Source of the DNA: Candidatus Omnitrophota bacterium | Lineage (GTDB): Bacteria; Hinthialibacterota; Hinthialibacteria; Hinthialibacterales; Hinthialibacteraceae | NCBI GenBank assembly: GCA_003598175.1 | Contig: QZKN01000067.1 | Location: 39,726-103,725 of the forward strand | Reading direction: 5' to 3' | Length of the DNA stretch: 64,000 nucleotides | Shown: positions 44,433 through 53,082 of the stretch, in pieces | Layout of the letters: each line of letters starts with the position of its first letter | How positions within the stretch are numbered: the first letter of the stretch is position 1 | The notes under the pieces: generated by a model | What the model was told of the DNA's origin: nothing | The model's input: only the letters and a program-made list of their open reading frames with translations | Database searches by the model: none | Made by a program: the position numbers and the translations under genes

Positions 44433-45566
44433 ATGCCTCTTACCCGATCTGACCTGATTTCATTTTGCTGCTACCTTCTGAGCGGTTTGTTGAGTTACTC
44501 TTTTTGCAATTTATGCCAAGCGTCGAATTTACAGGTATACAACGCGACGGATTCCATCGCCGTGATCGATGTCCAGGCCGTGTATTACGTGCCGTATGAC
44601 GGCGAGCCTTTACTCGATTGGCGTGAACGAGTCGATTATCACATGCGGCGGATTCAAAAATTTCATACCCGGGAATTCGACGGGCAATCGACAATAAACT
44701 ACACCATCTATCCTTCCCCTTTCATCGCTTCGGCTACCAAACTGGGTTTTCCACAGGATGACGTCAATCGCTTTTTCTGGAATATCGTCAATGAAGTGTG
44801 GCAATCCGGACGCTTGTCTTTCGATCCGAATGCGTTTCCGATTATTCTGGTTTTTTCAGACAATAATTTTTCCCCCGCGTACGACGACTGGTCGCGAATT
44901 TGCAGAGTCGAGAATTGCCTCTACCCTCCCCCGCACTCCGACTGCGCCGGTTTCGTTGCGCAAAACGGGGAAGACCGTCCCGGTACCCGCTGCGGCGGCG
45001 CCTGTTCTGTTTTTTGGCCGGAGAAACACATGGGATTCGGTCTGGTTACCGCCGATGGTTGGCGCGTCCCCATCAAAGGCACGGATTGTGTCGTTTATCA
45101 CGAAGGCGTCGGCCACGCCATCGGCCTGCCTCATCCCGAGCCCATCGATAATTCCGTCATGGGACTTGCACAATACGTCGATTCCATCAACAAAGCGTGG
45201 ATCAATAACGATCAAAAACTGGCGCTGGGGTGGAAACCTTCCGAAATCAACAATAATAACCTATTCACCCAATTCGAAGTGAGTCATTCTCCCACCAAAC
45301 CGTCCGCGACAGACTCAGTACAAATCATCGCAACGTTTCCGAAACAAACCAAATGGAAATCCATCCGCGCCGAAATTCAGCAAGCGCTTCGGGAACCATT
45401 CCGGCAGATCGAACCGGTTGAAATAACAAAACACGAAAACGGCTTCCAGGCCCGCTGGACAATTCCGCCGATCGGAAAAAATCAAAGCCTCGCTTATCGT
45501 GTGCGATTGACGACAGAAGCAGGAGAACAGGAAGAAATTTGGGACTATTTCAAAATTCGTGAATAA
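44433..45566 (+). CDS. exported metzincin-like zinc metallopeptidase
   Basis: A 377-residue exported protein. The signal sequence runs from about 8 to 30 (LISFCCYLLSGLLSYSF). H223-E-G-V-G-H228-A-I-G-L-P-H234 is the extended zinc-binding motif HExxHxxGxxH of metzincins, with a Met-turn candidate at NSVMG (M243). Several Cys in CRVENCLYPPPHSDCAGF and RCGGACSVFW could form disulfides. The C-terminal 100 residues look like a beta-sandwich. No named family recognised beyond the clan. AAGGAA lies 8 bases upstream. Predicted secreted protease or autolysin-like enzyme. Confidence 0.75.
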   Translation: MPLTRSDLISFCCYLLSGLLSYSFCNLCQASNLQVYNATDSIAVIDVQAVYYVPYDGEPLLDWRERVDYHMRRIQKFHTREFDGQSTINYTIYPSPFIASATKLGFPQDDVNRFFWNIVNEVWQSGRLSFDPNAFPIILVFSDNNFSPAYDDWSRICRVENCLYPPPHSDCAGFVAQNGEDRPGTRCGGACSVFWPEKHMGFGLVTADGWRVPIKGTDCVVYHEGVGHAIGLPHPEPIDNSVMGLAQYVDSINKAWINNDQKLALGWKPSEINNNNLFTQFEVSHSPTKPSATDSVQIIATFPKQTKWKSIRAEIQQALREPFRQIEPVEITKHENGFQARWTIPPIGKNQSLAYRVRLTTEAGEQEEIWDYFKIRE

Positions 45567-45646
45567 CCTCTTGAAACCATTCTTCACTTTTCTTTCTCCG
45601 TCCATCACGCTAAAATGACACCGTAAAAAAACACGGGTATGAAATC

Positions 45647-46207
45647 ATGGCCGTACCACTGCTTCCAAAACAAATAACCGTCGATGATTTCTATCGAATG
45701 GGGGAACTCGGCATCTACACCGAGGACGATCGGGTTGAATTGATCGAAGGAGAAGTTTTTGAAATGTCTCCCATCGGAAGCAACCATGCCGGATGCGTCG
45801 ATTACCTGCAAAACATTTTTTTACGCAATCTGGATAAACAAGTGATCATACGCGGACAAAATCCAATCCGCTTAAGCCATCAATCGGAGCCGTTGCCGGA
45901 TTTGATTGTCCTCAAATATCGAGAAGATTATTATCGGAAAAACCATCCAACCGCCGATGATGTCTATCTGCTCGTTGAAGTGGCGGATTCCTCAATTGAT
46001 TTCGATCGCAGGAAAAAGATTCCTCTGTATGCCAAACACAACATCCCCGAATATTGGATCATCAATTTGACCGGTCACTGCATCGAAGTGTATCGACGCC
46101 CCGCCGGCGGACAATACAACGACATCCACTATTTTTCCGCCGGCCAATCGCTTGCGCCTCAAACCTTTCCCGACCTTCGATTTTCCGTCAGTCACATTCT
46201 TGGCTGA
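45647..46207 (+). CDS. Uma2-family (DUF820) nuclease-fold protein
   Basis: A 186-residue Uma2/DUF820 protein with a PD-(D/E)XK-type fold: ITVDDFYRMGELGIYTEDDRVELIEGEVFEMSPIGS, EPLPDLIVLKYREDYY, then DVYLLVEVADSSIDFDRRKKIPLYAKHNIPEYWIIN. The Asp of PLPD and the Glu of LVEV match the metal site. The family is abundant in cyanobacteria and some other phyla; its true role is uncertain. It stands alone between exported proteins. No signal peptide. Confidence 0.85.
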   Translation: MAVPLLPKQITVDDFYRMGELGIYTEDDRVELIEGEVFEMSPIGSNHAGCVDYLQNIFLRNLDKQVIIRGQNPIRLSHQSEPLPDLIVLKYREDYYRKNHPTADDVYLLVEVADSSIDFDRRKKIPLYAKHNIPEYWIINLTGHCIEVYRRPAGGQYNDIHYFSAGQSLAPQTFPDLRFSVSHILG

Positions 46208-46306
46208 GAAACCGCCATGCAATTGCCCGGCATTGTGACGCTTCCCCAAATTTCACGACTGGCGTATAGTATTCAAAATCCATTTTCTTTTTTGAGGTGA
46301 ATGACC

Positions 46307-47056
46307 ATGAAATATTCCACTTTTTTCATCCTGGCGGCATTGGTTCTGACATTCGGATCGAGCGCGATAGCGGCGGACGCTCCCGCGAAGATTCAAGTCC
46401 TTCTCATCACCGGCGACGACGTGGCGCCGGCGCATAATTGGAAGGAGACCTCTCAGGCTACGTTCGAAGTGTTGGATGAATCGGGCAAATTCGACGTGAA
46501 AATTTGCGAAGATCCCCTGATTCTCGAATCGGAAACCGCTTTGAGCCGTTACGACGCCATCGTGTTCATGATTTTCAACTTCAAGGTTCCCACCATCCCC
46601 GATGCGGCGAAAGAAAACCTGCTCAATTTTGTGAAAAACGGAAAAGGATTCGTCGTAAATCATCTGGCCAGTGCATCCTTCAAGGAATGGGACGAATTTG
46701 GGAATTTGTGCGGCCGTAAATGGGTGATGGGAACCTCCGGCCACGGTCCGCGTAGCGTGTTTACCGCCAATATCGCCGACAAAAACAATCCCATCACGAA
46801 AGGATTGGAAGATTTTGAAATCGACGACGAACTCTATGCCAAATTACAGGGCGACAGCGAAATTCACGTGCTCGTTTCCGCCGATTCCGACTGGAGCAAC
46901 CGCACCGAACCGCTGGTGTTCATCAAGGAATACGGCAAAGGCAGAGTCTTTCACGATGCTTTCGGCCACGACCGCAAAGCAATCATGACTCCGGCCCACA
47001 AAACGTTGCTCATCCGCGGGTGTGAATGGGCCGCGACCGGGAAGGTGACGGAATAA
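46307..47056 (+). CDS. exported ThuA-like domain protein
   Basis: A 249-residue exported protein: signal MKYSTFFILAALVLTF then SSAIAADAPA, and a class I glutamine-amidotransferase-like ThuA fold with IQVLLITGDDVAPAHNWKET, RYDAIVFMIFNF, NLLNFVKNGKGFVVNHLAS, and GKGRVFHDAFGHDRKA. ThuA-like proteins are linked to sugar (trehalose) utilisation and are frequent in PVC genomes beside Gfo/Idh/MocA enzymes. Start placed at 46307, 9 bases after GAGG, rather than the ATG 6 bases earlier. A strong terminator follows at once. Confidence 0.85.
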   Translation: MKYSTFFILAALVLTFGSSAIAADAPAKIQVLLITGDDVAPAHNWKETSQATFEVLDESGKFDVKICEDPLILESETALSRYDAIVFMIFNFKVPTIPDAAKENLLNFVKNGKGFVVNHLASASFKEWDEFGNLCGRKWVMGTSGHGPRSVFTANIADKNNPITKGLEDFEIDDELYAKLQGDSEIHVLVSADSDWSNRTEPLVFIKEYGKGRVFHDAFGHDRKAIMTPAHKTLLIRGCEWAATGKVTE

Positions 47057-47069
47057 CTATTGTTTATAT

Positions 47070-47105
47070 AAAAGTCGGGGCATGATTCCCCATGCCCCGA
47101 CTTTT
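47070..47105 (+). terminator. intrinsic terminator after the ThuA-like gene
   Basis: AAAAGTCGGGGCATG (47070-47084), a 6-base loop, and CATGCCCCGACTTTT (47091-47105): a perfect 15-bp stem ending in a T-run, 14 bases after the stop. Symmetric, so it could also stop transcription from the other side. Confidence 0.9.
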
Positions 47106-47223
47106 GCATCTTGATCCCATTCTCCCCCTACCTCCCATTTTCATACACGTTTATGATCGATCTTATTAATCGTCATGATCGGTTGCTCACACGAAAGATG
47201 AAAAGAACCGATGTTTGTTCATT

Positions 47224-47287
47224 CGCGGGTAAAGCAAGCGTTCTCGCTTGCATGAACAGCACAGGCGAGACGCCTGCTCTACCCGCG
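47224..47287. repeat. cruciform intergenic repeat, family C
   Basis: Outer arms CGCGGGTA...GC (from 47224) and GC...TACCCGCG (to 47287) enclose two smaller hairpins, CAAGCG-TTCT-CGCTTG and CAGGCG-AGA-CGCCTG. A three-way palindrome of 64 bases about 40 bases before the GH172 gene; looks like a mobile palindromic element or an RNA leader fold. Confidence 0.7.
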
Positions 47288-47328
47288 TTATTTCCATTTA
47301 AAACTAGTTCGGTCGAAGGAAAACAAAA

Positions 47329-49419
47329 ATGAAACAATCCCTCATATCCATGTTGGTTATTGCGTGCCTGCCTGCCAATACCATGCAAGCCGATTTAATA
47401 AACACCGGCGCACTCATTCGCGAAATGATCGATATGCATCGCCTGACCACCTATCCTGATCCTGCATTCAAAACCATCCAGTTTTCGTCTTATGATCACC
47501 GTAGCGCCTTGCCCGGCGGTCCGGATTGGTTCGCCAATTCCGACGGATTCGGAAACGAACCCATTCCCAACTTTGAAGAAACGTTACGAAAACCGGGAAA
47601 AGACGGCAGCGGCGAATATTTGATCTGTGACGTGAACGGCCCTGGCGCGGTAGTGCGCGTCTGGACCGCCGCCATTGAAGGATTGATTACTATGGTTTTA
47701 GATGATGCGCCGCAACCGGTTTTTGCAGGCAGCGCGCAAAATTTCTTTTCCAATCCCTACCAAACCATCGCAAAAACAAACGAAATCAACATCCCTGACC
47801 TGACAGACGCCTTCCAGCAACGCAACGCCGGATATTTTCCTATCCCATTCGAAAAACGATGCCGGATCGTTTGGACCGGCGATGTGGAAAAAATTCATTT
47901 TTACCAAATTCAGATGCGTTTGTTTGAATCGGACGCCGAAGTCACGACATTTCAACCGGCGGATTTGAAGAATTATCAAAAAGAGATTCACGAAATAAAC
48001 AAGATTCTTTTGCATCCCAACCAGGAATGGAAATACTCCGACTCGGCGGTGAAACTTCCGATCAACGTGTCCGTTGCGGCAGACGAAACCAAAGAGGCGT
48101 TGGTTATCAAAGGTTCAAAAGCAATCGAAAACCTTACCTTGAAAGTCAGCGCCGACGATGTGAACAAAGCATTGCGCCAAACCATCCTGCATATCATCTT
48201 CGACGAGTATCCATGGGGGCAGGTGCAATGCCCGATCGGCGACTTTTTCGGGGCCGCGCCCGGTATCAATCCGTTTGACTCGGTACCTTTCACGGTTCAT
48301 GCGGACGGAACCATGACCTGCCGCTACGTCATGCCCTTCGCCAAATCCGCAAAAATACTAATCGACAATCGCGGCGATCAGCCGGTCTCCGTCACGGGAT
48401 TCGCACGCCCGATTGAGCATCATTGGCAGGACGACGCTTCCATGCATTTCCGCGCCCGTTGGCGGATCAATCACGATCTCGTAGCTTCCAACCGAGCCGT
48501 GCAGGACATGCCTTACCTCATTGCCAACGGCAAAGGCGTCTTCGTCGGCGCCGCCGTCATGCTCCTCAATCCCAATCCCATACCCACGCCATACGGCAGC
48601 TGGTGGGGCGAGGGTGACGAGAAAATCTTTGTCGACGACGATTTCCGTCCATCGACCTTCGGCACCGGTTCGGAAGATTATTTCAATTACGCCTGGTCCT
48701 CTCCCGACATCTTCGGCCATCCTTATTGCGGCCAGCCGCGAAACGACGGGCCGGGTAATCGCGGATTCGTCGCCAACCACCGCTGGCATATTCTCGATCC
48801 CCTGCCGTTCCAATCCCGCATTGCGTTTTATATGGAACTGTTCAGCCACGAACGCACCCCCGGCGTTTCTTACGCCCGCATTGCCTACCATTACGCCCGG
48901 CCCGGCTTGATGGATGATCACCTTGCCATCACCAACGAAGATGTTCGCCATCTCGAACTGCCGGCAAATTGGATGCCCGCTGCGCGTATGGGTGCCAGCA
49001 ACTCGGTATTCTTTCAAACCGAAGAATTGGTGCAAGGCAATCCGAAATTGTCTTTCGATCAAAACAATCTCTGGTCCGGCGGAAAAGCCATGATTTGGCA
49101 TCCGGCTTCATCCATCGACAAATTGAACCTGGAGCTCCCCGTCGCGGAGGATGGAACCTACACAATCCATTTCAGCATGGTCAGAAACAACAAATCCGGC
49201 CATGTCACCCTACAAGTTAACCAGAAACAGACCGATTTCGAGGAAGGAAATACGATTAATCTTTATACTCCGGATCGGATGTTGAATCGGCTCTTTTCGA
49301 CGAAGGAAATAAAATTGAAAAAGGGAAAACAAACCGTAACGGTACAATCCGTGAATGCGTCAGCGGATATCGATGGCAAAATTATTGGAATTGACTTCGT
49401 GATGCTTCAAAAACGATGA
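47329..49419 (+). CDS. exported GH172-family (DUF2961) glycosidase
   Basis: A 696-residue exported protein with signal MKQSLISMLVIACLPANTMQ. The core is the DUF2961/GH172 double jelly-roll: FSSYDHRSALPGGPDWFANSDG, YLICDVNGPGAVVRVWTA, CPIGDFFGAAPGINPF, FGTGSEDYFNYAWSS (E449 is a likely catalytic acid), and AFYMELFSHERTPG. Characterised GH172 enzymes act on fructofuranosides and D-arabinofuranosides. The last 130 residues form a CBM-like beta domain (GTYTIHFSMVRNNKSGHV). AAGGAA lies 8 bases before the ATG. Likely substrate: an arabinan or similar polysaccharide; inference. Confidence 0.87.
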   Translation: MKQSLISMLVIACLPANTMQADLINTGALIREMIDMHRLTTYPDPAFKTIQFSSYDHRSALPGGPDWFANSDGFGNEPIPNFEETLRKPGKDGSGEYLICDVNGPGAVVRVWTAAIEGLITMVLDDAPQPVFAGSAQNFFSNPYQTIAKTNEINIPDLTDAFQQRNAGYFPIPFEKRCRIVWTGDVEKIHFYQIQMRLFESDAEVTTFQPADLKNYQKEIHEINKILLHPNQEWKYSDSAVKLPINVSVAADETKEALVIKGSKAIENLTLKVSADDVNKALRQTILHIIFDEYPWGQVQCPIGDFFGAAPGINPFDSVPFTVHADGTMTCRYVMPFAKSAKILIDNRGDQPVSVTGFARPIEHHWQDDASMHFRARWRINHDLVASNRAVQDMPYLIANGKGVFVGAAVMLLNPNPIPTPYGSWWGEGDEKIFVDDDFRPSTFGTGSEDYFNYAWSSPDIFGHPYCGQPRNDGPGNRGFVANHRWHILDPLPFQSRIAFYMELFSHERTPGVSYARIAYHYARPGLMDDHLAITNEDVRHLELPANWMPAARMGASNSVFFQTEELVQGNPKLSFDQNNLWSGGKAMIWHPASSIDKLNLELPVAEDGTYTIHFSMVRNNKSGHVTLQVNQKQTDFEEGNTINLYTPDRMLNRLFSTKEIKLKKGKQTVTVQSVNASADIDGKIIGIDFVMLQKR

Positions 49420-49491
49420 TTCGTAACGAATCGCAGAGTCGGTTCATAGATTCCGCAAATGAGATCAGGAATTCGAAAGGATTGAACGGAT

Positions 49492-50232
49492 TCAATCATC
49501 TTCGCATTTTTCATTGATGAGATACTTGGCCACGACGGAATGTAGCGAGCAGGGGGTGGGTTTGTTTTGCTGAACAGCGTGCAAAGTCTGCAAATCCGTT
49601 TCCCACACAATATCCCCCGGAGCAAACACGCAGATGCTGCCGGCTACATAGGTTGTATAAATCCTGTCCTCTTTATAGTAAAAATGGCCATCGCTCTGTT
49701 GCGTGGCATACACCCGAATGCCCGGAGGAATATCGTTCGGCCGAAACCAAAGCTTGATTTCCCGTTCGGCCTCTTCCTTGGTCGCGGAAGCATGAACCAG
49801 GTTATCCATCCGTTCACCGATGATTTCACCTTTTTCGTTTTTTAGTGGGATCACCGTTCCCAGCGAACGGATACAACCGGGTTTTTGATCTCTGGCATTG
49901 TGCGGATTCGTAGGACCGGCAATCCCGCGAATTTTTTCCACTGCGCCCGGACCTTGATATACAATGGCTTTCACGCGCCGCTTGCTCGGCACATTCGGAT
50001 AATGAATCTTCCCCATGATGTATTCGAGCAGGGAGGGATAAAACACTTTCCCACGATGCTCCGCGTAATGTTCCTCCGCCAGCATTCGATTGACGTTCAC
50101 CACTTTCGTTCCGGCGATACGCAAGCCGGTATGGAATTCGGACAATTGCGTCAACACATACCCGGTTAAGGATAAAATCAAAGCATCCGGTTTGATCAGC
50201 ACGAGCGTTTGATCCAAATTGATGTTAGTCAT
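49492..50232 (-). CDS. ndk: nucleoside diphosphate kinase, long variant
   Basis: A 246-residue NDK, far longer than the usual 140-155. N-terminus TLVLIKPDALIL (K14); RMLAEEHYAEHRGKVFYPSLLEYI; GPGAVEKIRGIAGPTNPH; and the catalytic His in NLVHASATKEEAEREIKLWF (H147). An insertion lies between the substrate loop and the active-site His (RSLGTVIPLKNEKGEIIGERM), and about 75 residues of unrecognised sequence follow the core. It makes NTPs from NDPs; the extra parts may change oligomer or regulation. GGAG lies 7 bases upstream of the ATG. Confidence 0.9.
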   Translation of the reverse strand: MTNINLDQTLVLIKPDALILSLTGYVLTQLSEFHTGLRIAGTKVVNVNRMLAEEHYAEHRGKVFYPSLLEYIMGKIHYPNVPSKRRVKAIVYQGPGAVEKIRGIAGPTNPHNARDQKPGCIRSLGTVIPLKNEKGEIIGERMDNLVHASATKEEAEREIKLWFRPNDIPPGIRVYATQQSDGHFYYKEDRIYTTYVAGSICVFAPGDIVWETDLQTLHAVQQNKPTPCSLHSVVAKYLINEKCEDD

Positions 50233-50345
50233 AACAAATCTCCATTTTTAAAATCATTATTTTTATCGAAATGTCAGGCGGTTTTCCTATTACGAATCCC
50301 ACCATTTTCTTCCGTTCCGCTATCGATACAAATCGGAAAAATCCC

Positions 50346-50561
50346 CTACAAGCCTTCATGAATCATTTGATAAAATCTCATTTCCGAAGACATAAACCAG
50401 TAATTATAGGTGTATAGCGTAAGGAAGAAAGTGGTATCATTGCCAATAACGGTTCTGAAAAATAATCTTCTCCCAAATAGGATGGATGCATCCGGAATAA
50501 TCGCTCCGTCTCTCTCATCTAAAATTTTTTTGATCTCTCGAATAATCTCATTGCAATTCAA
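50346..50561 (-). CDS. possible small protein, unrecognised
   Basis: A 71-residue open frame with a TTG start (NCNEIIREIKKILDERDGAI), no ribosome-binding site evident. It has a plausible amphipathic helix and an aromatic C-terminal half (FFLTLYTYNYWFMSSEMRFY). Nothing matches a known family. The rest of 50233-50628 shows no gene; the region is AT-rich and holds the leader of the next gene. Confidence 0.3.
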   Translation of the reverse strand: MNCNEIIREIKKILDERDGAIIPDASILFGRRLFFRTVIGNDTTFFLTLYTYNYWFMSSEMRFYQMIHEGL

Positions 50562-50628
50562 TCGAGTTATGTGATAGGATAGCTAAATAAAAACATCCTA
50601 AACCGAATTGATAAAAGGAGAATAGATT

Positions 50629-52029
50629 ATGCGCAAACAAATTATTTCAATGGGAACAGTTTTCACTATTTTCTTTACTTTCCTTGGCATTCCTTCGGCG
50701 GATGAAACGTATTTCTTTTGGTATGGCAGCGTCCCCACATCCGTCTCCTGGGCGCCTTTCAATTGGGAAGAACAGGAAAGGGCCAGTGGATTCGCCGACA
50801 GTGTGATTGTAGGCGAATTTTACAATCATACTCCCGATGCGGGAACCGATGATCAATTGAATACGTCTCTGACCTTCAGCATCGAAGTGCTGGGCAATCA
50901 AGGCGCGCATCACCCCACCGACCTCCCCGGCGGAGTCGGAACCGTCAGCATGTGGGTATATTATGATCTTGCTTTCGGGCTGAGCAACAATGATCAGGCC
51001 ACCTCGATCTACCTCTCCAGGCAAGCCGGTCCGGATTTGGTGAAGGGGAATTACATCGGCGTGGAAATGATCGTGGGACAAATTAATTTCAGCATCGTCA
51101 CAAACAATAATCCCAACGGCGTAACGGGTCCGGCTCTGATAGCCAACGATTGGAACCATCTCGTCTTCACGGACGACGGAAATTCCACGAAACTGGCCAT
51201 CAACGATACCTCTGTGAGTGTTAGTTTACCGTCCGGCGGGAATTTATGGTATATCAATATCGTTGAAGGCATCATTCATCCCAACGGAAGCATCGAAAAC
51301 GGCGATTGCCCGGAAACGTTTTTCATCGACGATATCGTCTGCACCTCCCCCATCCCCTCCGGCATTGAATTTATTGATGTTCCTCTAACCTCAAACGCCG
51401 TCACAATCGATGGCGTGATCAATACCAGTGAAATCGCGGGAGCAAATCAAGTCAGCTGGGACGGCAGTTCGCCCGAACGACCTGGCGTCCATGCTCAGTT
51501 TTACGGTCAGTGGCAATTGCCCACGCCGGAAGATTTGACCGCAACCGTTTATCTGCAAAACAACGGCGCGAAACTCTACATCAGCATCGACGTCGTTGAC
51601 GACGTCATTTCGCTTGCCGCCAAAAGCAGTTGGTGGGAAGACGACAGCACGGAAATCTACATCGACCACGACAACAGCCGCAGCACGACAGACGCCCCGC
51701 AAATCAGCGTCAACGCGGATATGACCTATGGCAATCAGGCTTCCTTCGCGAATTGGTTGACCATCATGTCCAAAATCAAACCCGACCGAAGCGGTTGGCA
51801 GGTGGAAGCGGAAGTGAATATGGCCGCCCGGCAACTGGCGCAAGGACAAACGTACGGCTTCGACATTTCCATCAACGATTCGGACGGTGAAAACGAACCC
51901 GGCTATCAAGGCGCACAAGAATGGCTCTATGCGAGCTATGAATATGCCTACAACAACGAAACGTATTGGGGGAACATCCGCATTCTCAATACGCCGTTAT
52001 CGCCCATTATGAATTGGGATATTTATTAA
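50629..52029 (+). CDS. exported CBM9-like protein with C-terminal W-x-I-Y
   Basis: A 466-residue exported protein; signal MRKQIISMGTVFTIFFTFLG. Residues about 25-245 look like a concanavalin-type lectin domain (GTVSMWVYYDLAF, WNHLVFTDDGNSTKL, TFFIDDIVC). The rest resembles CBM9/DOMON-like carbohydrate-binding folds: VTIDGVINTSEIAGANQVSW, LTATVYLQNNGAKLYISIDV, WWEDDSTEIYIDHDNS, GWQVEAEVNMAARQL and TYGFDISINDSDG. It ends in PIMNWDIY, the short tail shared with two other exported proteins here. AAGGAG precedes the ATG. Likely glycan binding; not an enzyme by sight. Confidence 0.78.
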   Translation: MRKQIISMGTVFTIFFTFLGIPSADETYFFWYGSVPTSVSWAPFNWEEQERASGFADSVIVGEFYNHTPDAGTDDQLNTSLTFSIEVLGNQGAHHPTDLPGGVGTVSMWVYYDLAFGLSNNDQATSIYLSRQAGPDLVKGNYIGVEMIVGQINFSIVTNNNPNGVTGPALIANDWNHLVFTDDGNSTKLAINDTSVSVSLPSGGNLWYINIVEGIIHPNGSIENGDCPETFFIDDIVCTSPIPSGIEFIDVPLTSNAVTIDGVINTSEIAGANQVSWDGSSPERPGVHAQFYGQWQLPTPEDLTATVYLQNNGAKLYISIDVVDDVISLAAKSSWWEDDSTEIYIDHDNSRSTTDAPQISVNADMTYGNQASFANWLTIMSKIKPDRSGWQVEAEVNMAARQLAQGQTYGFDISINDSDGENEPGYQGAQEWLYASYEYAYNNETYWGNIRILNTPLSPIMNWDIY

Positions 52030-52041
52030 AAGATGAAATGG

Positions 52042-52094
52042 TAACGCCGCCGTCTCGGCGGCATTTTGATAAAGCCGGCAAGATGCCGGCGTTA
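52042..52094. repeat. double-hairpin intergenic repeat, family A copy 2 (complete)
   Basis: TAACGCCG (52042-52049) and CGGCGTTA (52087-52094) are perfect outer arms. Inside are hairpins GCCGCCGTCTCGGCGGC (52046-52062) and a second GCCGGC-type stem near 52074-52091. It is the best-preserved of three copies and lies between two convergent genes. Confidence 0.8.
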
Positions 52095-52100
52095 TATCTT

Positions 52101-52688
52101 TCAATTCATCCGAAACTTCGTCTCGCCGCCGGTCTGCGGCATGTCGCCCGCGCTGAGAAGACCGTTGGTGATGTTATAGATAATCACCGCATCCGCTGCA
52201 ACCAGCCCACGCGCCCATAACTCCGTCTGCAATCCTTGATTGGCCGTTCGGTCCGGCCCCATGCTGTTAAGTATCCAGACTTTGAAAGGCGGATTGAAGA
52301 ATAGGTGGTTGCGATAATTATACGAAAAACGCGGCAAATCGTCTTCATACCCTTCCGCTCCCATCAGTTCGAGAAACGGATCCTCCAAATTCAGGCTGTT
52401 GAGATAAGACACCGGCGTGGTCAAAGGAATCAGACGATACGTGATCGAATTATACCGGCCGGGATAATTGTACTCGTTGAACCACGGATAGTGATTCTGA
52501 TCAATATGATACGCTTCAATGGCAAGGGAGAGCGAGTGCATATCCCCCCGGACCTTCGAAATTTTAGCCTTGACCTGCGCATTGAGAAAATTGGGAACGG
52601 CAATGGCAGCCAGAATGCCGATGATGGCGACAACGATGAGCAATTCAATAAGAGTAAAACCAAGGCTGCGACAATTGTTTTGATGCAT
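52101..52688 (-). CDS. type II secretion/type IV pilin-like protein (GspG-like)
   Basis: A 195-residue pilin-like protein. Short leader MHQNNCRSLG, then the prepilin cleavage and methylation motif (FTLIELLIVVAIIGILAAIA) and NFLNAQVKAKISKVRGDMHSL, an opening common in PVC-type and related bacteria. The C-terminal part has PVSYLNSL, GPDRTANQG and IIYNITNGLLSAGDM, whose TNGL-S-GD block recurs in the pilin-like gene at 57231. GAGGAAG precedes the ATG by about 5 bases. It may be a pseudopilin for secretion or a surface fibre; no secretion ATPase or secretin is in this window. Confidence 0.88.
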   Translation of the reverse strand: MHQNNCRSLGFTLIELLIVVAIIGILAAIAVPNFLNAQVKAKISKVRGDMHSLSLAIEAYHIDQNHYPWFNEYNYPGRYNSITYRLIPLTTPVSYLNSLNLEDPFLELMGAEGYEDDLPRFSYNYRNHLFFNPPFKVWILNSMGPDRTANQGLQTELWARGLVAADAVIIYNITNGLLSAGDMPQTGGETKFRMN

Positions 52689-53082
52689 CTTTCTTCCTCA
52701 AGTCCTGTTTAATTCATCCATTCGAATGTTGGCTTTCGTTCACAAAGAAACAACGGGTAACACGAAATAGAGAAGCCGAATCCATATATTTAACTACGAA
52801 TCAATCAGAATGCAACGCCTATTGTTATCGTTCTATCCCACCTCCTGCGTGGTTCATGCCACATGGACGGGAATTACGTTCCCCACAGATTCCCAAAAGG
52901 ACGCCCCCCGGCAATCAGTTCAATGTTGTGAACAATTTGCGCGCACCGATCCATTCCGTTTCATGCCATCTCCGTTTAAGATCACTTGTAGATAAAAACG
53001 CGGTCAGGACTTTTGATGGCGACCATATGAATTTGATTGTGAAAACGGAAATGAACAAAACGGATTCCGGAGGCGTTTGGAC
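52689..53082. other. intergenic region, no gene seen
   Basis: A stretch of about 390 bases between the divergent pilin-like and sulfatase genes. Small open frames are present (for example 52856-53086), but none has a ribosome-binding site or a recognisable motif. It must carry the promoters of both neighbours; I could not place convincing -35/-10 pairs. Confidence 0.4.
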
